This document shows, one piece after another, positions 43,093 to 52,458 of a stretch of 64,000 bases of DNA. How positions within the stretch are numbered: position 1 is the first letter of the stretch; each line of letters starts with the position of its first letter. The notes beneath the pieces were generated by a model, which had not been told where the DNA came from, searched no databases, and saw only the letters and a program-made list of their open reading frames with translations. Both the position numbers and the translations under genes were made by a program. Source of the DNA: a virus; the IMG/VR virus record IMGVR_UViG_3300017783_000003, positions 1 through 64,000 of that record. The stretch is one strand, 5' to 3'.

Positions 43093-44996
43093 TGCCATAC
43101 GCAACTGAGACAGGAGAAAACGGAGAACGTGGTGATCAAGGTTCCTCTAAAACTACCACTATTGACACGCCGACGTTTAAAAACGGTCGTGTAAAGAGGA
43201 TATATGGCGCTGCAGTCGGTGCAGGCGGTGGTGGTGGTCCCAGAGGTGGTGGACGTGATAATGGCGGCGGAGGCGGCGGAGGCGGTCTGTCGGATGGTAC
43301 TCTTGATGCTTTGATTGATGGAGAAATTCAAATTATTGGAGGAGGTGGTGGAAAAGGATCTACCTCCACTCGTAGAGGATCAACTCCTGGTCGTGAAGGT
43401 GATTCCAGTTATGTAAACACTGGTGCTGGTAACATCGAAGGTGGAGGTGGCGAAGGTGGTCGTACTGCTAGAGGTGGTGATGGTGGTAATGGCACTGTGA
43501 GAGATGGTGGAGAAGGTGGATCTGAAAATAATGGACAATATGGTGGCGGAGGAGCAGGATTTCAAGGTACTGCTCCAGAAAGCGGTAACCGTGCTGGTGG
43601 TGGTATTGATTGGGACCCAGGAGATAGTAGTGGAAAATTAAAAACAGATCTCGAATCTGCTTCTGGTAAGAATGGAAGAAGTGGTGGAGGAGGTGCCGAA
43701 GGTCATGATAGTGGATCTCACGATTGTGGAGGCGGTGGAGGTGGTAAAGCATATGCTGGATGGATTATACTAGAGACTGATGATGATAAAAAAGTTCTTC
43801 GTTCAAATGAACCTATTGATATTGAGTACAATGATTCTGTAGATAGAGATGGAACAGTAACTTTTAACGGATACGAAAATAACACCGATGGACCAGAGGA
43901 TATAGTTTATACTTTTACTGATGAAAATGGTGCTCAATCAGAATATTTTTTTGGAATAATACCTAAAGTTCAAGTATTTTTTAGCAGCAGTGTGCCAGAA
44001 CCACAACAAAGTTTAGATGCTGTACCAAAATACGAAACTTTTCTCACATTTGAAGGCGTTTCATTTTTTGAAGCAGAGATTCAGAAAAAAATTGGTGGTG
44101 AGTGGGTTTCAACAGATCCAGTACATGAATATGAGGAGTTAGAACCAAACGATTCATTTGATGATGATAGTATAGAGTATGAACGAAGTAAATCTCGTAA
44201 TAACATTACACAAAAAGTTACTGACATGAAGCAGTCAAATGCTGATAATGCGGCAAGATCTCCTAGAAAAACACTTTATCGCTTACAAGCAACTGATGGA
44301 TATAATACTATCAATCACAATATTGAAACAAATGCATATAATGATGATTTTGCCACAGATCCTTCAATTCCAGATTTAATTGGGAGAGAACCATTAGAAG
44401 AAGTTCTTATCAGATTTACACTATCTGGTGTTGATATGCCAACGAGAATTACTGGAACAAATTGTTTTGTACGAGATCCATTCACTCTAAGTTATACAAC
44501 AACTGCTATATACACTAACGGTAGTACAGTTGAGATTAAAACAACAACATTGCCATTTAACACAGATGAAAATGGTCTAATTAACGAAAGAACTGACAGT
44601 CTATTGATTGGAAGAACTGAAGTTTCATGGGTGACCCAAACTAGAGCACCAGTTGTAAACGAAATTTTTGATTTCGGTAACAACGTTCAAAAAGTTCCAT
44701 TCCCACAAGGAGCACAAGGAGCATTAGAAAGTTATACTGGATCACAAACTCCACAAGAATACATTAAATCACCAACAGTAATTTACCCACCAACTGATAT
44801 TGATAACTGGGAAGTTGAATTAGAAAACCCATGGGGTGTGCAAATCAAAGCAGCAGATATCAAACGACAAAATAAAGGTGACGTGAGAGATAATTTCTCT
44901 AATTTATCAGGCGGCAACACAGATCTAGAAGTTAATGTACAAAGGTTTGGTGATACTCCAAACACCAACTGGAGAAAACCTAACATCTCACCATAA
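43092..44996 (+). CDS. Glycine-rich adhesin-like fibre protein, 634 aa
   Basis: Residues about 35-230 are extremely Gly-rich, with GAGGGGGPRGGGRDNGGGG and several more runs separated by short polar loops. This is the composition of polyglycine-helix adhesin tips, as in gp38 of some T4-like phages. The C-terminal part repeats the RAPVVNEIFDFGNNVQKVPF and TDLEVNVQRFGD blocks of the preceding protein. Probably a receptor-binding tip or cap on the fibres. Confidence 0.7.
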   Translation: MPYATETGENGERGDQGSSKTTTIDTPTFKNGRVKRIYGAAVGAGGGGGPRGGGRDNGGGGGGGGLSDGTLDALIDGEIQIIGGGGGKGSTSTRRGSTPGREGDSSYVNTGAGNIEGGGGEGGRTARGGDGGNGTVRDGGEGGSENNGQYGGGGAGFQGTAPESGNRAGGGIDWDPGDSSGKLKTDLESASGKNGRSGGGGAEGHDSGSHDCGGGGGGKAYAGWIILETDDDKKVLRSNEPIDIEYNDSVDRDGTVTFNGYENNTDGPEDIVYTFTDENGAQSEYFFGIIPKVQVFFSSSVPEPQQSLDAVPKYETFLTFEGVSFFEAEIQKKIGGEWVSTDPVHEYEELEPNDSFDDDSIEYERSKSRNNITQKVTDMKQSNADNAARSPRKTLYRLQATDGYNTINHNIETNAYNDDFATDPSIPDLIGREPLEEVLIRFTLSGVDMPTRITGTNCFVRDPFTLSYTTTAIYTNGSTVEIKTTTLPFNTDENGLINERTDSLLIGRTEVSWVTQTRAPVVNEIFDFGNNVQKVPFPQGAQGALESYTGSQTPQEYIKSPTVIYPPTDIDNWEVELENPWGVQIKAADIKRQNKGDVRDNFSNLSGGNTDLEVNVQRFGDTPNTNWRKPNISP

Positions 44997-45007
44997 ATAT
45001 TATAAAA

Positions 45008-45271
45008 ATGGTTAAAAAATTATACAAATTTACTACAATATATTTTAACATAGAGGGTGATGATACTCAGTATGGATATGTAGAATTTTATTATCATATT
45101 CTCGATGATAATGGTGTCATAATGAGTACAGATTTATACAGACTCCAACCATCCACAGATTATTCTGGTTACGAAGAGACAGTTAGAACTCTGTGTGACG
45201 CAGCATTCTCAACTATGTCTCAATGTCCAGAAATCCCCGAAAGTGAAACAGCTAAAGCAGTAATCCAATGA
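45008..45271 (+). CDS. Small hypothetical protein in the fibre operon, 87 aa
   Basis: KLYKFTTIYFNIEGDDTQYG, FYYHILDDNGVIMSTDLYRL and a C-terminal TMSQCPEIPE suggest a small beta-rich domain. ATGA-coupled to the next micro-gene. May be an assembly factor, but this rests on position only. Confidence 0.55.
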   Translation: MVKKLYKFTTIYFNIEGDDTQYGYVEFYYHILDDNGVIMSTDLYRLQPSTDYSGYEETVRTLCDAAFSTMSQCPEIPESETAKAVIQ

Positions 45272-45444
45272 AATTTACAGACCAATATTCCAACAACCAA
45301 AAACCAGATGATTTTTTCATCTCTAAGATTGTTGAGATAGATGACTTACCTAACGAAAAAAAGCAAGAATTAAAATCTAATGTTCCCATTGAAGTCAAAA
45401 TAAACAATGGAGAATGGGTTTTAATTGATCCTTCAGACCTATAA
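45268..45444 (+). CDS. 58-residue micro-protein in the fibre operon
   Basis: ATGA overlap with the upstream gene. Product starts MKFTDQYSNNQKPDDFFISK and ends EVKINNGEWVLIDPSDL. No family recognised. Its stop codon lies in the following late promoter. Confidence 0.55.
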   Translation: MKFTDQYSNNQKPDDFFISKIVEIDDLPNEKKQELKSNVPIEVKINNGEWVLIDPSDL

Positions 45445-45447
45445 ATA
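45440..45447 (+). promoter_or_regulatory. Consensus T4-type late promoter
   Basis: Exact TATAAATA, 32 bases upstream of the ATG at 45479. Confidence 0.75.
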
Positions 45448-45478
45448 AGAAGAGACTATCTGAACAGACGAGCATTTT

Positions 45479-48400
45479 ATGGCTAGGATTTTAGTAGGTA
45501 GGGGTGATCAGGTTCAGATCAGATATCCTACACCATCCACATGGAATACACAAACTACGGTCCAGGTCCAAATTGGTACTGGATTAGATCCTACTGACGT
45601 TACATTTGGTACTAGAATACCTGATGCTACTGTAGATCAGTTTACTTTCGTCAATCAAAATGGTACTGATGTAAATGGTGCTGCTCGACAAACATTTGAG
45701 AAAGATAGTTTTTACTACTCCAATCAAATTTTATTGACTGGTATTGAAATTGTTATTCCAGCAACTATTAATGTAACTACTTCTGGTCCTCAAAACCCCA
45801 ACGGTGGTGGAAGAGATTTAACGAGCAATAGGTCATCAGCAGCATTTGAAGTTAATAATAGTGGTACATGGGTAACTAGTGCCAATGTACAGAATGATGA
45901 TCTGATTAGATTAAGAGTTAAAACAGAGGATTGGTATACAACCACAACAAATATTGAACTAGAAATTGGTGACGAAACTTTTGGTACTGGTATTGGAGAA
46001 CCATCTACTGTTGTTGTAGATACTTGGTCTGTTACAACTAGAGATCAAAAGCAATCTATTGGTCCAATTGTATTTACAGACTTTGTTGATGTAAATGAAG
46101 ATGAATTGGGTTCATGGAAAACAAAAACATTAAGCACGTCATTAATTGATGATGATGTTGTCCTTAGAGCAACTGCTACTGAAGATGGACAGGTATCTAA
46201 AGATAATGTAAATTGGACACAAGATCTTAGAAATGTTGTACTTGGCGACACGATATATTGTAGAGTTGCTATTGGTACTTGGACTGAGAAAACAGAAACA
46301 GATATTAGAGTATTTGCTGTTCCTAGTGAAAAATATACAGGTGGTTATGATAATAATGAACCAGGAACATATGGCAGACCAGATTTAGGTCTCAGTAGAC
46401 GATATACAGTTGTTCAAGAGACAGGAGATGAGGATGATGATTGGAATGTGTGGACGGAAGTAAAACGTTATCCAGATGCAGTTGAATGTAAACCAATTTA
46501 CGCCATATCTGATGGTGATGAAGTAATAGTATCTAGCGAAAACAATTATAATTTTGCTAACATATCCATTCAAGACGATTTTGGAGTAGTTGCATTTGGT
46601 TACTACTATGCAGACCTTTTAGTTAGTGGTCTTGGTGTGGAATATGTTGGTGGTGCATATGCAGATCTACAACAACCAGTAGATATCACAAGAAATGGTA
46701 TCGTTAATTTACAACCAACTGGAACAATTAAAGATAATTTTAGTGTTGGTGGTAATGATCCTCTTAATTTAAATGATGTGCAAGTCCTTGCCCGTGTATC
46801 AAACGGCAATGCGGACATGAGAAAGAAAGCAGTTGGTGGTGCGTGGGTACAATCCATGTACGTAAAGAATGGAGATGTTGTAACAATCAGACAACGTTCA
46901 CCATTACAATATAATACCACATTCACAAGTACATTGTTATTTGAAGGTCCTCCATTTGGTGGTCCCAATGGCAACCCAACTGAAGGTCCTAGTGTTGCTG
47001 AAAGATCTAGAGATAATGTCACCGATACCATTACAATTAAAAATAGGTTAGCAAGGACTACCCCATATCCATTTAAAGCATCTAATGTTTATAATGCAGA
47101 TCCTGGTCAAGTTGTAGAAACACAATTCACTGTTGAAGGTATTGATCTACCAGTTACTGTAAGTGTTTATGATCAAAGTTCTGCTGCTTCAGCACAACTT
47201 AGTTCAGATGGTATTAATTACAATGGTGCCAACATCACAAATGTGTATGAAGGAACTACAATGGCGTTGAGGTTTTCTGCTTCAACAACTAGAGGTAGTT
47301 TTACATATGTAACCATCAAAATTGGAACTAGATATGATACTGTGTATTGTTACACAGGTAAAGAAAATTTTGACTATATTCTCTATTCTAACCTAGGTGA
47401 TGTTAGTGCTCCAATTACTGTAAACATCCCCACTTTTGCGGAAGAAGTTGATTATGTAGTTACTGGTGGCGGTGGTGGTAATGGTGGAGATGATGCTCCA
47501 AATAGTTTTGGTGGTGCTGGTGCTGCTGGAAATGAACTTAGAGGTACATTAACTTTATCTACTGCATATTTACTCGCAAGTCCAACTATTAAATTATATC
47601 CTGGTGCTGGAGGTGATAATGGTCTTTCATTCACCGCAGGTGCGGCGGGTGGTTCAGGTGGATGGGGATATTCTATAGGTGGAGATGGCGGAGATTCTGG
47701 TCCTGGTGATCGTTCTGGTTCTGGTGGTGGTGGAGGAGGTGCTACTGGTGTCACATTAAATGATGGTACATTGCTATTTTTTGCAGGTGGAGGCGGAGGC
47801 GGTGCGGGTGCTGGTAACGATACTGAGATTCCCCCCGACGAAATGCACGGAAACTACACCACGCCAGGACCACTTAAAACTTCTACTTCTGGTCTTGGTG
47901 CCACCAGTGGTGCTGATGTGTTGACACAAGGTGGTGGTCCAGGTGGCGGTGGTGGTGGATTTGGAGAGGCAGGTCAAATTCTCACGACTAGAGATGATGA
48001 ATTTGACGTAGAAGTACAAACAACTGACCTGGATTCCACTGCTGGACAAGGTGGTGGTGCATATTATAACCCAACATATGCAACATTAGCTGCAAATTTA
48101 GGTCTAGGTTCAGTTGATGGACTCCCAGTTCCACCAATGCAAGGTTCAAAGCAAGGTGATGGTGGTATTATCTTACTAGGATTCCCCCCACAAGATAGAG
48201 ATCCAGAACCTGTTACATTTGATACAGTACCTGCCGATATTAATACAGTAGTACTATCTAATATCGTACAAGTTAGAGGTATTACTGGTCTTATTCAAGC
48301 AAGAGTTCTAGAAAATAGTGCTAGAATTAGAGTATATGATACTGATGGTGTAACATTATTGCAAGACTGGACTGCACCAAATGTATTAGTTGGTAATGAA

Positions 48401-51022
48401 ATGTGGATTCAGTTGGAAATGACAACTGGATTAGATTATTATTCAGACTATGTAAGTACATTAGATCTTGGTATAAAAAGATTTACATGGACAGTGCAAA
48501 CTGGTGAACCACCAGATACACTCCCCAATCCATTTGAAATTCCAGGAGTAAATGATGTAGAACCAAGTATTACTGGCAACCCAAATTTAGTAGAATCAGA
48601 ACCAATCCACATCACTGGTATTAATACACCAGTAGACATTTTTACTATTGGTAATGCTGCAGAAATTGCTATCTGTACTGATATAAGCACATGTGGCAAT
48701 TATTTTACTTATTCTTCTGGTACTCCTGGACAAATTAATAATAATCAATACTTTAAAGTAAGAATTCCAGCATCTGAAAATTATGCAACTGATTCATCAA
48801 CAACAGTTCAAGTTGGTTCCACCCCAGTAGAACCTGCTAAAAGATTTGTTGTTCGTACAATGGATGAACCTGATATTACTCCAGATAATTTCATCTTCTT
48901 CCCAATGGAAGATCAACCATTAGAAACACAAATTATTTCAAAAAACTCCGTTACTATTAGAGGTATTGATACTCCAACATTCTTTAGAATTACTAGAAAC
49001 GGAGGTAACACGCCAAATGCAACTATTATTCTCAATGGCGACGATACTGGACTATCTGAAGTAAATGTAGAACAAAATTCTGTAATTAAGTTAACATATT
49101 TAACATCAAATGTTCTTGGTGATAATGTAGAATTTACTATTGAATGTGGTACGTATACTACATTCTGGCAAGTTGAGAATGAAGGTAATTTTGGTGTCAA
49201 TCCAGATCCATTCTTGTTCTCAGATGTATATGCAGACGTGTTACAATATGGTGTGTCTAATGAGATTGTTACTGTTAACGGTATTAATGTTGCAGTACCA
49301 ATTTATGGCACTAATGGTATACAATTTGATATTGGATTGACGGGATCATATTCAACAATTGAACCATTAGATTCTGTAACTATTACTAATGGCACACAAT
49401 TTAGAGTTAGATTATTAGCATCTGCTGTTGCTGGTTTTGATACTAGTGGTATTGTCACAGTTGGTTCATACCAAACCCCATTTATTGTATATGCTAATGC
49501 AGCAGTACAAGATCCCATCAAAGGACAATGGTATAGTAGTATTCAAACTATTAAACCAGGAGCATCAGGTCAGATTAGATATTCCACTAAGTTTGAAGGT
49601 CTACCTATTGCAACTATCATGCCAGTCTTCCAAGACTCAACTGCAGTTAATGAAGATGGAGCAGCAGATAATTGGGGTGTTTTATCTGGTAAAGCAGATT
49701 CTAGATTCCATGGTTGGGTATATTGTGATGGTAGATATGTAAGCAAGACTGAGTTCCCACTATTATTTGAAATTATTGGATATCAATATGGTGCAACTGG
49801 TGGAGATACAGATCTGTTTAGAGTTCCTGATATGAGGAACAGAAGAATCTGTGGTACTGGTCCTATTGATGGAAACTCTTCATCTTCTCCTATTCTAAAT
49901 CCATTATATGGTCCTGCCAAATCATCTTTAAATGCATCAGGTAACAGACCAGGATCCCAAGGTGGACAGTGGTTCGTCAAGACAATTGATGATCCTGGTG
50001 TTGATACATCAGGTGATAACAATGAATTTGAACAGATCATTACTCCTGGTGAAGGACAACCAGCACAATCCAGTCCATTCTTTACTATCGCAAACGTTAA
50101 AACTACAGGATACAGTAATATATCAGATCAAGTTGAATTTGTTGCTGCTGGTCAAATGGGTGGTGTTGTCACACTAGATACAACTCCTGTTCGTGATATC
50201 CCACGCCACTTCCACGAACTAGTTGCTGGTCGCCCAGATCCAAATAGAACTAAAGGATATGTTACATGGGGTGGTGTTGGTGGTTTTGGTACAACCATCT
50301 CTCTCACTAGTAAAGCAGGTGTAGATGGTCCATCTGTTCAACCAAATAATGCCAGAATTAATATCTGGGGATATTGTACAGGAGATTATGATATTCAATA
50401 TCCTAATAATGTTCCTCAGGTTTCAATTTCATCTGATGATGATGGAAATATACCTATTTTTGCAACTTCTATGTCTTCATGGGATGGTCAATCGGGTGCT
50501 GGTCCTGGTGGCAGTGGTGATGGATACATTGGCGACTATGCCTCTGGGGGCGCATCTAGTATCACTGTTGAACAACCAAACTTGGATGGTTCGGAGCAAA
50601 CAGAAATTGAAGGATACATTAATCTTACATGGTCTGGTGGTAATGTTGATGAGTCTGGTAGTACTCTAAGATACATTGCAGCAGTTGATGTTCCTGAGAA
50701 GTTTATTAGTGTTCAAGCATATCGTCCAAGTAGAACTGAACATTCTCATTACATTAGTTTGTCTGACCCTGGTGATCAACAAGAAACGTTTAGTTGGGGT
50801 AAAGGTGAAGGTGCTGGTGTAATAACTCCTGGTAGTGAATTTGCTACAACTGAAGTTGATGTTAGATTTGATTCATTTGAAGTTGGTATGGAAATTCTTC
50901 CTGGAACATTCACACTTAAACAAACCAAACAGTTAATTCCTGTACCAGAATTATCTCCACAAGATACTATTCCATTGATGACACCATATACATACGTCCA
51001 CTGGATGATCAAATCATTCTAA
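45479..51022 (+). CDS. Large fibre protein: beta repeats, Gly-rich and collar domains, 1,847 aa
   Basis: Repeated Ig/beta-sandwich-like units along most of the length (e.g. NTVVLSNIVQVRGITG, ETQIISKNSVTIRGIDTPTF), a Gly-rich polyglycine-type insert at about residues 660-900 (VTGGGGGNGGDDAPNSFGGA, GDRSGSGGGGGGATG), and a tail-collar domain at about 1411-1470 (GWVYCDGRYVSKTEFPLLFE, TDLFRVPDMRNRRICG). His motifs PRHFHELVAG and EHSHYISL follow. Domains found separately in the three genes upstream are combined here, pointing to modular shuffling. Confidence 0.75.
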   Translation: MARILVGRGDQVQIRYPTPSTWNTQTTVQVQIGTGLDPTDVTFGTRIPDATVDQFTFVNQNGTDVNGAARQTFEKDSFYYSNQILLTGIEIVIPATINVTTSGPQNPNGGGRDLTSNRSSAAFEVNNSGTWVTSANVQNDDLIRLRVKTEDWYTTTTNIELEIGDETFGTGIGEPSTVVVDTWSVTTRDQKQSIGPIVFTDFVDVNEDELGSWKTKTLSTSLIDDDVVLRATATEDGQVSKDNVNWTQDLRNVVLGDTIYCRVAIGTWTEKTETDIRVFAVPSEKYTGGYDNNEPGTYGRPDLGLSRRYTVVQETGDEDDDWNVWTEVKRYPDAVECKPIYAISDGDEVIVSSENNYNFANISIQDDFGVVAFGYYYADLLVSGLGVEYVGGAYADLQQPVDITRNGIVNLQPTGTIKDNFSVGGNDPLNLNDVQVLARVSNGNADMRKKAVGGAWVQSMYVKNGDVVTIRQRSPLQYNTTFTSTLLFEGPPFGGPNGNPTEGPSVAERSRDNVTDTITIKNRLARTTPYPFKASNVYNADPGQVVETQFTVEGIDLPVTVSVYDQSSAASAQLSSDGINYNGANITNVYEGTTMALRFSASTTRGSFTYVTIKIGTRYDTVYCYTGKENFDYILYSNLGDVSAPITVNIPTFAEEVDYVVTGGGGGNGGDDAPNSFGGAGAAGNELRGTLTLSTAYLLASPTIKLYPGAGGDNGLSFTAGAAGGSGGWGYSIGGDGGDSGPGDRSGSGGGGGGATGVTLNDGTLLFFAGGGGGGAGAGNDTEIPPDEMHGNYTTPGPLKTSTSGLGATSGADVLTQGGGPGGGGGGFGEAGQILTTRDDEFDVEVQTTDLDSTAGQGGGAYYNPTYATLAANLGLGSVDGLPVPPMQGSKQGDGGIILLGFPPQDRDPEPVTFDTVPADINTVVLSNIVQVRGITGLIQARVLENSARIRVYDTDGVTLLQDWTAPNVLVGNEMWIQLEMTTGLDYYSDYVSTLDLGIKRFTWTVQTGEPPDTLPNPFEIPGVNDVEPSITGNPNLVESEPIHITGINTPVDIFTIGNAAEIAICTDISTCGNYFTYSSGTPGQINNNQYFKVRIPASENYATDSSTTVQVGSTPVEPAKRFVVRTMDEPDITPDNFIFFPMEDQPLETQIISKNSVTIRGIDTPTFFRITRNGGNTPNATIILNGDDTGLSEVNVEQNSVIKLTYLTSNVLGDNVEFTIECGTYTTFWQVENEGNFGVNPDPFLFSDVYADVLQYGVSNEIVTVNGINVAVPIYGTNGIQFDIGLTGSYSTIEPLDSVTITNGTQFRVRLLASAVAGFDTSGIVTVGSYQTPFIVYANAAVQDPIKGQWYSSIQTIKPGASGQIRYSTKFEGLPIATIMPVFQDSTAVNEDGAADNWGVLSGKADSRFHGWVYCDGRYVSKTEFPLLFEIIGYQYGATGGDTDLFRVPDMRNRRICGTGPIDGNSSSSPILNPLYGPAKSSLNASGNRPGSQGGQWFVKTIDDPGVDTSGDNNEFEQIITPGEGQPAQSSPFFTIANVKTTGYSNISDQVEFVAAGQMGGVVTLDTTPVRDIPRHFHELVAGRPDPNRTKGYVTWGGVGGFGTTISLTSKAGVDGPSVQPNNARINIWGYCTGDYDIQYPNNVPQVSISSDDDGNIPIFATSMSSWDGQSGAGPGGSGDGYIGDYASGGASSITVEQPNLDGSEQTEIEGYINLTWSGGNVDESGSTLRYIAAVDVPEKFISVQAYRPSRTEHSHYISLSDPGDQQETFSWGKGEGAGVITPGSEFATTEVDVRFDSFEVGMEILPGTFTLKQTKQLIPVPELSPQDTIPLMTPYTYVHWMIKSF

Positions 51023-51025
51023 ATA
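51018..51025 (+). promoter_or_regulatory. Late promoter candidate
   Basis: TCTAAATA spanning the stop codon of the fibre gene, 16 bases before the next ATG, a short but usable leader. Confidence 0.4.
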
Positions 51026-51041
51026 CATATAAACCACGACA

Positions 51042-51980
51042 ATGGCATTTAATCCAAACGACTTTATTTTACAAGATATGTCTCCAGTTCCAGAGGGATT
51101 GGAGAAATCTTTACTTGAATATGATTCTAAAGCAAAGTTGATCCTGGTACGTACTACCGACGACACTAACGGTGGATTTAAATACCAGTCTGTCTTCTTG
51201 AATAGCAAACTTAATGAAAACTTACTCAATAATATTCCTGATGAGTATTCTCATCCAAAGGATAAATTATTGTTCTTTGCTATCTATGAAGATGGATCTT
51301 TCTATGCTATGAAAGAGAAAATGAAGTACAGTTTCAAGCAAGATAAATCGTTTTTAGTCAAATATGACGTTGACGATTTTACGACTGAAGATGCCAAAGA
51401 AATCTTTGAAACTATGAAAACAACAGTCTTCGTACAGATGACTGTTAACGAGAACGCTAGAAACAAAGCAGCATTGGCAGTACTTGAGAAGAGAGAATAT
51501 CTAGATGACGTATATAATACTATGCTTTCTGAAAGAGATACTTTTTTAAGAGAATCTGATCACAGAATTTTGGATGATTATCCAGAGACTTTTGATGGTG
51601 AGAAAGTATTGTGGACACAATGGAGAGCAAAATTAAGAGAAATTGTCAAGGGACCTGATTCATTTGAATCAAATATAGATTATCTAATTTATGTTGAAGA
51701 ATTTAAATGGCCTGTTGATCCTGTAGTATATCATGTTGATTATAGGGACAGCGGTAGATACTTAGAGACTGATGATCAGTATAATAAGCAACCAAATGCA
51801 ATCTCATCTCCAAGACAGCAAAAAATTATTATACAACAGGATGCTATCATCAATAGTAAGAAATTACGTGATGAAAGAGGTGTACCAGTCTCTAAACAAA
51901 TTCTTGAAATTATTGAAAAGTATGAACTTTGTGAAGGACTATTTGATTTTGACATTAACGAACTATCATTAGGAGTTTAA
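51042..51980 (+). CDS. Tail-fibre assembly factor-like protein, 312 aa
   Basis: N-terminal beta region (LILVRTTDDTNGGFKYQSVF), long central helices, then TQWRAKLREIVKGPDSFESN and FKWPVDPVVY. The W-x2-WR-x-LR ... WP-x2-P pattern is typical of phage tail-fibre assembly chaperones (PF16778-like). Location directly behind the last fibre gene fits. Could instead be a structural attachment protein. Confidence 0.55.
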   Translation: MAFNPNDFILQDMSPVPEGLEKSLLEYDSKAKLILVRTTDDTNGGFKYQSVFLNSKLNENLLNNIPDEYSHPKDKLLFFAIYEDGSFYAMKEKMKYSFKQDKSFLVKYDVDDFTTEDAKEIFETMKTTVFVQMTVNENARNKAALAVLEKREYLDDVYNTMLSERDTFLRESDHRILDDYPETFDGEKVLWTQWRAKLREIVKGPDSFESNIDYLIYVEEFKWPVDPVVYHVDYRDSGRYLETDDQYNKQPNAISSPRQQKIIIQQDAIINSKKLRDERGVPVSKQILEIIEKYELCEGLFDFDINELSLGV

Positions 51981-51982
51981 TC

Positions 51983-52360
51983 ATGCAAGTACACGATTTT
52001 CTTAGTTTTGCTAATGATCTTACTGGACAAGACGATGAAAAAAGATATCTAATGATTTTAAGGACTGTTGGTCCTGATGGTGTAGAGGATGCTGAAAAGG
52101 CAAATAAAATCTATTCTGCATATCATAATAATCTATCAGAATACCCTGGTATGTTTGATAAACTATTATATAACGAATTTGTATTCATCTATTGGGATAC
52201 TGAAGCGGAAGCAAGAGCATTTGTTAGAGAAAATTTACCAGAACATGCTACAGACTTGAGTGATCCTGATTATTTCGTTCAATATTATTTGTTCTCGGAA
52301 GGTATGTTCTTGGCAGGTAATAACAGTATTAAAGGATTAACAGAGCTACCTTATCAGTGA
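51983..52360 (+). CDS. Hypothetical protein ending the fibre operon, 125 aa
   Basis: Acidic protein with YLMILRTVGPDGVEDAEKAN, FVFIYWDTEAEARAFVRENL and a C-terminal GNNSIKGLTELPYQ. Helical and alpha/beta in appearance. Two bases separate it from the upstream gene. No family recognised. Confidence 0.6.
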   Translation: MQVHDFLSFANDLTGQDDEKRYLMILRTVGPDGVEDAEKANKIYSAYHNNLSEYPGMFDKLLYNEFVFIYWDTEAEARAFVRENLPEHATDLSDPDYFVQYYLFSEGMFLAGNNSIKGLTELPYQ

Positions 52361-52407
52361 ACCTTGGCAGAGTTATTCTACTGGTTTACTGAGGTTTTGT
52401 CAAGGGG

Positions 52408-52436
52408 TTGACAGATCAAGCATTTTGTGGGATACT
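52408..52436 (+). promoter_or_regulatory. Sigma70-type promoter of the helicase gene
   Basis: Perfect TTGACA (52408-52413), 17 bp, GATACT (52431-52436; 4 of 6). Start predicted near 52443, 16 bases before the ATG. Separates an early/middle gene from the late fibre operon. Confidence 0.65.
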
Positions 52437-52458
52437 ATGTATGTAATCACCACATGCA

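Noticed and set aside
43207-43770. DNA-level G-rich repeats as a separate repeat element
   Set aside because: They encode the polyglycine segments of the adhesin in one intact frame and need no separate explanation.
44992-44999. CATAAATA late-promoter-like site before the 45008 gene
   Set aside because: Only eight bases separate it from the start codon, too few for initiation and ribosome loading; it is formed by the stop codon context.
46606-47031. 141-codon minus-strand ORF inside the 1,847-aa fibre gene
   Set aside because: Long only because the plus-strand codon use avoids antisense stops; no motif or promoter.
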